NCBI GenBank assembly: GCA_005116945.1
Contig: SWDH01000040.1
Span: forward strand, 71,261-109,780
Direction: 5' to 3'
Length of the DNA stretch: 38,520 nucleotides
DNA from: Nitrospira sp.
Lineage (GTDB): Bacteria > Nitrospirota > Nitrospiria > Nitrospirales > Nitrospiraceae
Of the stretch, positions 1-7,021 are shown piece by piece. Numbering within the stretch: the stretch's first letter is position 1; each line of letters begins with the position of its first letter. The notes below the pieces were generated by a model, which searched no databases, was not told the origin of the DNA, and saw nothing but the letters and a program-made list of their open reading frames with translations. Both the position numbers and the translations under genes were made by a program.

Positions 1-394
1 TCTTATTCCCCCAAATCGTGAGATTCGGGTGGTTCGGATTAATGACTTCTTCTGGATCGATCTTTGGATACTTCGGGCGATAGTCCGGCATGGGGATAAT
101 CATGACGTCAGGAATCTGGGCAGCAATTTCCAGCACGGCCTTGGCCTTTTCAATGGCATGCTCGTTCCAGGCCCAGAGCACCAACGGCCCTGGGAAGATC
201 GTGGCATTGGGACTGGTCAACATTTTACGGGCCATCTCTTCAATGACCTTGTCCTCATTCTCCTCCAACAATCCATAGTACAGTCCCTGCCCTGGGTCAG
301 GCAGCGCAACCCCCAACTGAGCCGCAGAAGGAGGATGGAAACCAGCAGGACCAGGAACAATGATGCGTTCTCTTGTATCGGTCGTCGTTGCCAC
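1..394 (-). CDS. 2-oxoacid:ferredoxin oxidoreductase epsilon-type (CO dehydrogenase beta-like) subunit, partial
   Basis: The first 131 codons of a gene that runs off the left edge. The start is a GTG at 394, preceded six bases upstream by a strong GGGAGGT ribosome site. The translation begins with a Gly/Pro-rich stretch and continues with PGPLVLWAWNEHAIEKA and IPDVMIIPMPDYRPKYP, which resembles the small CO-dehydrogenase-beta-like (epsilon) subunit that accompanies five-subunit oxoacid:ferredoxin oxidoreductases. It lies 12 bp downstream of the ferredoxin-like subunit, so it belongs to the same operon. No cysteine cluster is visible in the part present. The family call rests on context plus weak similarity, and the missing alpha subunit may lie further left. 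Confidence 0.55.
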   Translation of the reverse strand, partial: MATTTDTRERIIVPGPAGFHPPSAAQLGVALPDPGQGLYYGLLEENEDKVIEEMARKMLTSPNATIFPGPLVLWAWNEHAIEKAKAVLEIAAQIPDVMIIPMPDYRPKYPKIDPEEVINPNHPNLTIWGNK

Positions 395-406
395 TCCCGT
401 ACCTCC

Positions 407-739
407 CTAATTACCTATTACAATCATTGGATTTGACAGGACTGCAACGGTGGTTTTCTCTTCATACCGAATATTATCGGTCACGGCAGCCATCGGTAAT
501 TGATCGATCATCGTCATTTTAATGGCATTGTTTTTTGCCAGCGTGTCGCACACCCATACACAGAGCGCACAACCTTTGCATCGATCCACCGCGATGTAGG
601 CAGTGCCATACTTAAAGCCCTTATCCGTCCCCATGGTTTCGCTATACTGAATGGTATTCGCTTCAGGGCAGTATTGTGTACAAAGCTTGCAGCTCTTCGA
701 GGCACATATCTCAACACTGATATTGGCTACCAGATACAT
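407..739 (-). CDS. 2-oxoacid:ferredoxin oxidoreductase delta subunit (2x[4Fe-4S] ferredoxin)
   Basis: A 110-residue iron-sulfur protein that would pass electrons between the thiamine-pyrophosphate subunit and soluble ferredoxin. Two cysteine clusters are visible: C12, C17, C20, C24 followed by Pro, and C54, C57, C60, C64, the classical CxxCxxCxxxC pattern for the second. The first cluster has an atypical first spacing (four residues between C12 and C17). The length matches detached delta subunits. The gene lies 25 bp after the gamma subunit and 12 bp before the epsilon-like gene. Its role in the reductive TCA cycle is inferred from neighbours. Whether the substrate is pyruvate or 2-oxoglutarate cannot be decided here. 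Confidence 0.85.
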   Translation of the reverse strand: MYLVANISVEICASKSCKLCTQYCPEANTIQYSETMGTDKGFKYGTAYIAVDRCKGCALCVWVCDTLAKNNAIKMTMIDQLPMAAVTDNIRYEEKTTVAVLSNPMIVIGN

Positions 740-764
740 GGTGCTCCTTCGTGCTAAGTCCTAG

Positions 765-1478
765 TTAGGCGCTTACGGTTGCACGGGCTTCCGACCGTTT
801 GACCGATGTTGCAGCCCAACCGTGATCGACTGCGTAGTTCCAGCCCGCTTGAATCACCGCGACATTCTTATCGATCAACTCTTGTTTCTTTTTGAATTTC
901 CGCTCGACGACACTGTCCAACGCCGCGGTTCCGCCGGAGACGACAAATCCTTTGCCGAGAAACCGATCCTTCACTGACTGCTCCAGCGCGTCCACCGAGG
1001 TCAGTCCTGTGATGGCTCCGATACAGCCCATCAATGCCATATTCGTCGCAAGGTCCATCCCTGCCACTTCGAGGGACAGTTTGGTGGCAGGGAAATAATA
1101 GAGCTTCGCACGACGCTCTTCCAACTCACGTTGCTGATCTCTGTGAAGGCTCATTGGGCCATCGTTGTTAATCAACGCAATCCCATCTTCCTTCAACCCG
1201 AAGTAGAATGGCATCGTATAGGACTTACCGTGGGTGATGACCTGGGGATGGAAGATAATGATGATGTGCGGGAAGGTAATTTCTCCGATTTCATAAATCG
1301 GCTCATCCGACACACGAACGTAGCTTTCAACCGGCGCCATCCGTTTTTCCGATCCATAAAATGGGACGATCGTGCTTTCGCCGCCGGCGTGGATCACCGC
1401 AGTGCTCAGAATGTGCGACCCCGTCACGACACCCTGCCCGCCGACCCCTGCCATCCGAATGTTGAAGCGCTTTGCCAT
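765..1478 (-). CDS. 2-oxoacid:ferredoxin oxidoreductase gamma subunit
   Basis: A 237-residue protein carrying the family's N-terminal nucleotide/CoA-region motif GVGGQG at residues 11-16, followed by the typical YGSEKRMAPVESYVRVS segment. The gamma subunit contributes to the CoA-binding region of the oxoacid:ferredoxin oxidoreductase complex. The last ~35 residues form a basic C-terminal extension (ERKFKKKQELIDKN and beyond). The gene starts 23 bp after the beta subunit, as expected for one transcript with 2404 as the first gene. The family assignment is firm; the exact substrate is not visible. Confidence 0.88.
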   Translation of the reverse strand: MAKRFNIRMAGVGGQGVVTGSHILSTAVIHAGGESTIVPFYGSEKRMAPVESYVRVSDEPIYEIGEITFPHIIIIFHPQVITHGKSYTMPFYFGLKEDGIALINNDGPMSLHRDQQRELEERRAKLYYFPATKLSLEVAGMDLATNMALMGCIGAITGLTSVDALEQSVKDRFLGKGFVVSGGTAALDSVVERKFKKKQELIDKNVAVIQAGWNYAVDHGWAATSVKRSEARATVSA

Positions 1479-1501
1479 GTCCGATCCTCCCTCCGAATCG
1501 T

Positions 1502-2404
1502 TTACGCCTTGTTTGGAATTGCTGCGGCAGGAGCAGCCGCCTTCGGAAGATAGTCTTTATAGCCATACCGTTCGGTCAGGTACTGCTTGGCTTCATCGCT
1601 CACATATTCGGTAAACTGATACCGATCGTTCTCAACAGTCTTCGCGTCTTCCATCACTTTGTCGGTGGGAATCGCGTACTCGATGTTGCAGGAAGTGTAG
1701 GCTTGAATGTAGGTCGAACCGACTTCACGGGCAATCAGTACGGCTTTCTTGATGACACTCTCGACGCGGCGGGGATTGTTGGGGACCACCGTCGCCACAT
1801 ACGCACACCCAGCCACCTTCGCCATTTGTAACATGTCCATCTTCTCGAACTTCTTCCCTAACGGGGCCATCTTCAAGACGGCGCCACGGTTGGTCATCCC
1901 GCTCTCCTGCCCACCGGTATTGCCGTACACTTCATTATCCAACATGATCGTGGTGAACCGTTCCTTTCGGAACCAAGAATGGAGCACTTGCTGGAATCCG
2001 ATATCCGCCGTGCCGCCGTCTCCCGCCATGACGACCACATCTTTCGGCTTGTCGCCAAACCGCAGCCGTAGACCGCGGGACAGTCCGCTCGCAACACCGT
2101 TCTGATCGCCATAGTTGCCGTACACAAACGGGATGGCAGCCTGTGAAATCGCTAACCGTCCGCAGCCTGCCGTTCCAACTGTGATGGTGTCTTCTGGATT
2201 GGGAAAAGCAATAATAGCCAGTCGGATAAACAGCGTCATTGCACAACCGGCGCACATGGGATGCTCTTCAAGAATTTCCTTGAAGCTTCCCATTTGAGAG
2301 ACAGAGATCTTCTTTCCAAAGGGACCATGCTCGACCATGTCCCGATATTCCTTGGGCATGAACTTCTCGAATCCACCGGAAAATTTTACATAATCAAGAC
2401 TCAT
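1502..2404 (-). CDS. 2-oxoacid:ferredoxin oxidoreductase beta subunit (TPP-binding)
   Basis: A 300-residue thiamine-pyrophosphate subunit that performs oxidative or reductive decarboxylation chemistry on a 2-oxoacid, with ferredoxin as electron partner. The TPP/Mg motif starts at GDGG (residues 128-131) and ends with DNEVYGNTGGQ (156-166). Cysteines C51, C54, C81 and C239 sit at the positions that bind the proximal [4Fe-4S] cluster in this family. The C-terminus is Ala-rich and variable. It is the first gene of the minus-strand operon, with ribosome site GGGAGGTG five bases before ATG 2404. The set fits reductive-TCA carbon fixation in Nitrospira-like autotrophs, but pyruvate versus 2-oxoglutarate specificity is not resolved. 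Confidence 0.9.
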   Translation of the reverse strand: MSLDYVKFSGGFEKFMPKEYRDMVEHGPFGKKISVSQMGSFKEILEEHPMCAGCAMTLFIRLAIIAFPNPEDTITVGTAGCGRLAISQAAIPFVYGNYGDQNGVASGLSRGLRLRFGDKPKDVVVMAGDGGTADIGFQQVLHSWFRKERFTTIMLDNEVYGNTGGQESGMTNRGAVLKMAPLGKKFEKMDMLQMAKVAGCAYVATVVPNNPRRVESVIKKAVLIAREVGSTYIQAYTSCNIEYAIPTDKVMEDAKTVENDRYQFTEYVSDEAKQYLTERYGYKDYLPKAAAPAAAIPNKA

Positions 2405-2460
2405 CGGAACACCTCCCTCTATCGCGGCAACAACAATCCATTGCCTGTCGGAAAGATATT

Positions 2461-2466
2461 ATTATA
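2461..2466 (-). promoter_or_regulatory. Possible -10 box of the oxidoreductase operon
   Basis: The minus strand reads TATAAT at 2466-2461 inside an AT-rich patch, about 60 bp upstream of ATG 2404. No good -35 hexamer lies 16-18 bp further upstream, so an activator or alternative sigma factor may be involved. This is a weak, sequence-only call. Confidence 0.3.
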
Positions 2467-2774
2467 TACAACAAGCCCGCAGGAGTTTGAGAGTGAATGA
2501 GCTGGACCACATTCCGCCCAGCAAGATGTTGTATGGTACCAAAGCCTAAAAAAGACTGTCAATGAGAAACATCCATGTATCCCCTCAAATCATGCACCAG
2601 CAAAAATAATATAACTTCCTGATAATCAAAGCCACTTCTCAGAAGGCCCACCATGCAAGAAAGAAGGCCTAGCACAGTCCAAGGCTGTAGGCCATTCGCC
2701 CCAACTACTTGTGACTTATCAGATTTCCACACAAACCGAGCCTGCGACCGATTTCGAGAGAGCGGAAAGAGAGA

Positions 2775-2803
2775 TTGCCCATTTCATGAAACCTGTCTAC
2801 ACT
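2775..2803 (+). promoter_or_regulatory. Promoter of the MTHFR C-terminal domain gene
   Basis: TTGCCC (2775-2780), a 17-bp spacer and TACACT (2798-2803). The ATG at 2811 begins only eight bases after the -10 box, so the transcript would start at or within a base or two of the start codon. That suggests a leaderless mRNA; AGGT at 2804-2807 is too close to act as a normal ribosome site. Confidence 0.45.
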
Positions 2804-2810
2804 AGGTAAT

Positions 2811-3059
2811 ATGTCAACACGAGTCATCATTCCAGGTGAAATCGAAGGCGCTCAGCACGCCGGTGGAGTCCATAAGCGGCCCCCGATTCCCGACAATTCA
2901 CTCAAAGCCGAATGCCCGAAATTCATGAGCCATGGCCCCTGTGGAGGCGTGCGAAAGGGGGGATTGTGTGAGGTATACCCCGAGATGGCCTGCCCCTGGG
3001 TGACCCTCTACATCCAATTGGAAAAAATTGGCCAGGTAGAGTGGATGAAACAAGTCTAG
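2811..3059 (+). CDS. Free-standing methylenetetrahydrofolate reductase C-terminal domain protein (MetV-like)
   Basis: An 82-residue protein with the MTHFR_C signature: CPKFMSHGPCGGV (C35, C44), GLCEV (C53) and C61 in MACPWVTLYIQL, so four conserved cysteines. In acetogens this domain occurs in MetV, which partners MetF in the ferredoxin/NADH-linked methylenetetrahydrofolate reductase. Here it is a separate small gene about 16 kb from metF (19015-19905), whose product ends without this domain. The cysteines could bind zinc or an iron-sulfur cluster; that is inference. It precedes queF by 38 bp and follows the divergent oxidoreductase operon. The domain call is confident, the cellular role less so. 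Confidence 0.8.
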   Translation: MSTRVIIPGEIEGAQHAGGVHKRPPIPDNSLKAECPKFMSHGPCGGVRKGGLCEVYPEMACPWVTLYIQLEKIGQVEWMKQV

Positions 3060-3082
3060 GAAGACGTGAGGGGCGCCGAAGA

Positions 3083-3110
3083 CGTGAAAGGTGAAACGTG
3101 AAACGTGAAA
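3083..3110. repeat. Heptad repeat array A (GTGAAA type)
   Basis: Four consecutive 7-bp units: CGTGAAA, GGTGAAA, CGTGAAA, CGTGAAA. The units share the GTGA core seen in the other heptad arrays of the window. The GTG used as the queF start at 3098 lies inside the third unit. Confidence 0.8.
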
Positions 3111-3514
3111 CGCTAGGGAAGAAACTCAGGAGTACCAAGCTCGGATACAACGAGCGGCACGCGAAGAGCGGTATGACCACTCCGCTCCCGGACATCGAAA
3201 CATTTCCCAACCAATACGAGGGCTACGAGATTACGATCGAGATCCCTGAATATACTGCGATCTGTCCAAAAACCAGCCTTCCGGACTTCGGCACCATCAC
3301 CCTGCACTACAGACCCGGCAAAAAGTGCCTAGAGCTGAAGTCGCTGAAAATGTATCTCCACGCATACAGAAACCTTGGCATCTTTTATGAAAACGCGGTC
3401 AACCGTATCCTGCGCGACGTCGTGAAATCCTGCCGACCCGTGCATGCAAAAGTTACCGGCGAATTCGCTGCTCGTGGCGGACTCCGTAGCGTAATCGAAG
3501 CCAAGTACCCCTGA
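3098..3514 (+). CDS. queF: NADPH-dependent 7-cyano-7-deazaguanine reductase QueF
   Basis: QueF reduces preQ0 to preQ1 in queuosine biosynthesis in the cytoplasm. The 138-residue product is the short unimodular type. The nucleophile is C56 in the motif ICPKT, with D63 in LPDFGT as the general acid. The family's NADPH motif is ELKSLKMY at 79-86, and the C-terminal GEFAARGGLRS segment is intact. The start is uncertain. GTG 3098 lies inside a heptad repeat and has no clear ribosome site, but it keeps the N-terminal LGYNERHAKSG segment, which I believe is conserved. The only other in-frame start is ATG 3173 (113 residues). A decayed copy of the gene's 3' end lies 190 bp downstream. Confidence 0.9.
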   Translation: MKRETLGKKLRSTKLGYNERHAKSGMTTPLPDIETFPNQYEGYEITIEIPEYTAICPKTSLPDFGTITLHYRPGKKCLELKSLKMYLHAYRNLGIFYENAVNRILRDVVKSCRPVHAKVTGEFAARGGLRSVIEAKYP

Positions 3515-4009
3515 TCGTCCCGACACCCAGCCTGCGAGATCATCAATTCACGACTTCCAATCTTGTCATCGATCAACCATCTGACAGACCCCTTGCCATT
3601 ATCCAAATGGGGGCCGCATAAAGCTCTCGACTAAGTGGCGCCCCCTGGTCAAAGACGCAGCTCGTAGCGGACTGCGCAGCGTGTTCGAAATCACGTACCT
3701 TTCACAGATCCCTCGCTTACCCCCATACCAGCCCTGAAGCATAGCTCATTCGTCGTGACTCCCCGGATCATCCGCCGCACACACAAAGACCGTTGAGGCC
3801 ATAGATTCCTTCGTTCTGTCAGCTTCCCTTCCGACCAAAACCGGCGTCCCGGCTTGTTCAGTTTTATCTTCCCCGCTCCGATAAGAATAACGAACAACCA
3901 GTACGACTGGATTACTGACGGAACCGACCGGCGAACACCGACTGGGTGCGCCCAAAAGTTCCGCCACAAGCGCTACGTAAACGTCGCCATTGGGAAAGGA
4001 AACTCCTTC
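3515..4009. other. 495-bp intergenic region between queF and the receptor gene
   Basis: No credible gene on either strand. It contains a queF 3'-end remnant (3660-3702) and the ribosome site of the receptor gene. I examined the 150 bases before ATG 4010 for a cobalamin or TPP riboswitch and found neither core. Confidence 0.55.
3660..3702 (+). pseudogene. Remnant of a duplicated queF 3' end
   Basis: Aligned at a fixed 190-bp offset with 3470-3512 of queF. By eye, 33 of the 44 bases from 3471 align with those from 3661. The reading frame still gives AARSGLRSVFEITY against AARGGLRSVIEAKY in QueF. Nothing upstream of the fragment resembles the rest of queF, so it is a short decayed piece. Confidence 0.55.
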
Positions 4010-6028
4010 ATGTTCTGGAGCAAGCTAGGGCTCGTCGGCTTCACTGTTCTCTGGTTGGCCGCAGCCACAGCCAGGGCCCAAACGGATCTTCCCCTAGATC
4101 CAATTGCTCCCGACCAGACGAAACCAACTGAGACAGCGCTCTTTTTAGAAATCCCTTCGGTCTATGGAGCAGCCAAGTACGACCAGAAGGTGAATGAAGC
4201 GCCAGCCGCCGTCACCATCATCACGGCCGAGCAAATCAGAAAATACGGCTACCGGAACTTTGCCCAGATTCTCGATAGCGTTCCGGGCTTATTTACCAGC
4301 AACGATCGCAATTACGGCTACCTGGGTATTCGAGGATTCAACCGGCCGGGCGACTACACCTCACGCGTCCTGTTGCTGATCGATAACCACCGACTGAACG
4401 ATGCCGTCTTTGACCAAGGTGGGGCCGGCACCGAAATGCCGATTGATGTCGATTTGATTGACCGCGTGGAAATCATCAAAGGCCCTGGCTCCTCACTCTA
4501 CGGCACCAATGCCTTCTTCGGAGTGGTCAATGTGATTACGAAACGGGGGCGGGATATCAAAGGTGCCGAGATCTCCGGCGAAGCCTCCAGTTTCAATACC
4601 TACCGCAGCCGCCTCAGCTACGGCAATAAGTTCTCGAATGGGGTGGAGATGCTCCTGTCAGGTTCCTTCTCCGACAGCGAAGGCCACCGTGACCTGTCCT
4701 ATCCTGCCTTTGCGTCCACAAATAACGGCATCGCCAAGGACGCGGATCGAGACAACCTATACTACTACACCGGTAAGCTCTCCTATGCTGATTTTACCCT
4801 CACGGGAGGCCACCAGTGGCGCAAGAAGAACGTGCCGACCGCAGCCTTTGGAACGGTGTTCAGTGACAATCGGCAACATACCCTCGATGAACGGACCTAT
4901 CTCGATCTCGTCTATCAACATGAGTTCGCACACCAGCTCAACGTGAAGGCGCGGCTCTATTATGATCGGTACTACTATAAGGCCCATCTCCCCTACGATT
5001 ATGCCGAGACCGGCACTCCTCCGTTTACGCTCAATAAGGATGTGACAGAGGCGGACTGGTGGGGCACGGAACTCACCGTCACCAAACGACTGTTCGACCA
5101 ACACAAAGTCACAATAGGAACCGAGTATCGAGATCAATTTCGCCTCAACCAAAGCAACGGGGATCTCGACCCGTCAGCCACGTACCTCGACGATAAGCGG
5201 CGTTCCAGCTTCATCGCAGCCTATCTGCAGGACGAATGGGCGATCATGAATCATCTGGTTTTGACCGCCGGAGTGCGACATGACCATTACAGCACGTTCG
5301 GAGGCACCACAAATCCCCGTGCCGGACTGATTTCCACTTGGGATAAGACTACGGTGAAACTGTTGTACGGACAGGCGTTTCGCGCTCCGAATCCCTTTGA
5401 GCAGTTCTACGTGACGGGAACGACATTCAAGGCCAATTCCAATATCAAACCCGAGAAGATCAAGACCTACGAACTCGTCGTGGAGCAATACGTAGGAGAT
5501 CACCTGCGTGTCCTCGGGAGCCTCTACCAGTATGACATCTCAGGCTTAATTAGCCAGACACTTGATAGCACGGATAACAAGCTCTTTTACGATAACGTGG
5601 ACAACATTACCGCACGCGGCGTGGAGCTCGCTACGGAAGGCAAATGGGCTACAGGCCTGGAAGGGCGACTCAGCTATGCCTTGCAAACGACACACAATGA
5701 CAACACCGACCGGCAGCTCACCAATTCCCCTCAGCACTTGGCGAAGGCCAACCTGATTGTTCCGGTGGTTGGAGAGAAACTGTTCGCCGGATTCGAAGGC
5801 CGCTACACCAGCTCGCGACTGACGCTCGCCGACAATAACGCCAGCCCTTTCTACATCGTGAACGTATCGTTGTTCAGTCAGCGGATCGTGAAGGGCTGGG
5901 AACTGTCCGGGCATATCAACAACCTTATGAATCAGAAATACGGGTATCCGGGGTCCGGGGAACATCGGCAAGACATCATCGATCAGGATGGGCGAACGTT
6001 CTGGGTGAAACTCAAGTATCGTTTTTAG
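4010..6028 (+). CDS. TonB-dependent outer-membrane receptor
   Basis: A 672-residue outer-membrane receptor that would import a scarce ligand using TonB energy. ATG 4010 is chosen because it gives a clean Sec signal peptide (basic Lys5, hydrophobic core, cut after ATARA at ~23) behind an AAAGGAAA ribosome site. Upstream in-frame starts add 52 residues before the signal. The plug domain spans about 55-170, with EAPAAVTIITAEQI, GIRGFNRPGDYTSRVLLLID and VEIIKGPGSSLYG. The rest is a beta-barrel ending in the aromatic terminus WVKLKYRF. The ligand cannot be read from sequence. The next gene begins 2 bp after the stop, so the receptor heads the six-gene sensory operon. Confidence 0.9.
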   Translation: MFWSKLGLVGFTVLWLAAATARAQTDLPLDPIAPDQTKPTETALFLEIPSVYGAAKYDQKVNEAPAAVTIITAEQIRKYGYRNFAQILDSVPGLFTSNDRNYGYLGIRGFNRPGDYTSRVLLLIDNHRLNDAVFDQGGAGTEMPIDVDLIDRVEIIKGPGSSLYGTNAFFGVVNVITKRGRDIKGAEISGEASSFNTYRSRLSYGNKFSNGVEMLLSGSFSDSEGHRDLSYPAFASTNNGIAKDADRDNLYYYTGKLSYADFTLTGGHQWRKKNVPTAAFGTVFSDNRQHTLDERTYLDLVYQHEFAHQLNVKARLYYDRYYYKAHLPYDYAETGTPPFTLNKDVTEADWWGTELTVTKRLFDQHKVTIGTEYRDQFRLNQSNGDLDPSATYLDDKRRSSFIAAYLQDEWAIMNHLVLTAGVRHDHYSTFGGTTNPRAGLISTWDKTTVKLLYGQAFRAPNPFEQFYVTGTTFKANSNIKPEKIKTYELVVEQYVGDHLRVLGSLYQYDISGLISQTLDSTDNKLFYDNVDNITARGVELATEGKWATGLEGRLSYALQTTHNDNTDRQLTNSPQHLAKANLIVPVVGEKLFAGFEGRYTSSRLTLADNNASPFYIVNVSLFSQRIVKGWELSGHINNLMNQKYGYPGSGEHRQDIIDQDGRTFWVKLKYRF

Positions 6029-6030
6029 CG

Positions 6031-6996
6031 ATGCGCCCTCTGAATAGACATGGCCGCACGACGCGACGCACAGCGATCGTGACCATCGCAATGTCACTAT
6101 TGTTCACCTGGCTCTTGAGCGCGACCGTGCAGGCAAATGACATGCGTGTGATCATCATCGCCAGCCAAGATGCCGGCCCCTATAAGGACTTGAGCATGGG
6201 CTTCCAACAGTATCTCTCCTCACGTGGCATGCCCATCTCACTTGAGACCTATAGTCTCCAGGGGAACATCGCAAAAGTGGCAGAGGTCTTCCCTGCCATC
6301 AAGAACAAGACCCCGCGCCTCCTGTTGACGATCGGAACCCTGGCGACCCAGGCGGCTCTCAAGGAACTACCCGATATTCCACTGGTGGCCGGGTTGGTTA
6401 TGGATCCAGACAGTCTGCTTAAGGGTGGCAAAGCCACAGGGGTCGGAGTGGAGATTCCTCTCAACATCCAATTCCAATGGCTCCAGCGCATCATGCCCGG
6501 AGCCGGCACGATCGGAGTGTTGTACAACCCAAAAGAGAATCGGGCCAAGGTCGAAGCCGCCACCAAGATCGCCCACGGCTTGGGACTCAAATTGGTCACG
6601 CGAGAAGTGGAGACGCCGCGCGACTTGCCTGATGCGCTCGACGGTATCGCGAAAAATGCCGATCTGCTCTGGGGGCTGAGCGACCAGGTTGTCCTCTCGC
6701 CTCAAACCGCCGAGCCCATCCTCCTGTTCTCCTTACAACACCGCATCCCCGTCAGCGGCCTGACCGCCTCCTGGACCAAGGCCGGCGCCCTCTACTCGCT
6801 CGATCGGGACTACAGCGATCTTGGAGCCCAATGCGGAGAACTGGCGTTGAAAATTCTTCAAGGGTCCAATCCAGGTGCGCTGCCGCCGGTCCCGCCAAGA
6901 AAGGTAGTGTACTCCTTGAATCTGAAAACCGCAGACCACATGCGACTCGATATCCCGCAGTCGATTATCGAAGGAGCACAGTCCGTATTTCGGTAG
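6031..6996 (+). CDS. ABC-type substrate-binding protein (ABC_sub_bind family), orphan
   Basis: A 321-residue periplasmic binding protein of the ABC_sub_bind type (DUF534-like). A basic N-terminus with a hydrophobic stretch at ~17-34 ends in TVQA, a probable Sec cleavage site. Hallmarks include [20 protein letters not shown] near the mature start, [14 protein letters not shown], and GVLYNPKEN. No permease or ATPase gene is nearby. It lies 2 bp after the receptor and 25 bp before a membrane histidine kinase with a periplasmic domain. This suggests it works as a ligand-presenting sensor partner rather than in transport (inference). The alternative is a binding protein served by a transporter elsewhere. 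Confidence 0.82.
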   Translation: MRPLNRHGRTTRRTAIVTIAMSLLFTWLLSATVQANDMRVIIIASQDAGPYKDLSMGFQQYLSSRGMPISLETYSLQGNIAKVAEVFPAIKNKTPRLLLTIGTLATQAALKELPDIPLVAGLVMDPDSLLKGGKATGVGVEIPLNIQFQWLQRIMPGAGTIGVLYNPKENRAKVEAATKIAHGLGLKLVTREVETPRDLPDALDGIAKNADLLWGLSDQVVLSPQTAEPILLFSLQHRIPVSGLTASWTKAGALYSLDRDYSDLGAQCGELALKILQGSNPGALPPVPPRKVVYSLNLKTADHMRLDIPQSIIEGAQSVFR

Positions 6997-7021
6997 CTCC
7001 GAAACGCACGGGGAACACAGC

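Larger units (their letters stand above)
2405..2810. other. 406-bp divergent intergenic region
   Basis: This gap lies between two divergent transcription units and has no credible gene. It holds an AT-rich stretch at 2456-2470 facing the oxidoreductase operon and a better promoter at 2775-2803 facing the small plus-strand gene. An imperfect hairpin (GGCCTA/TAGGCC) lies near 2664-2696; no function is evident. Confidence 0.6.

Noticed and set aside
3854..4009. Riboswitch before the TonB-dependent receptor
   Set aside because: Looked for cobalamin and TPP cores; GC-rich pieces are present but the conserved boxes are not.
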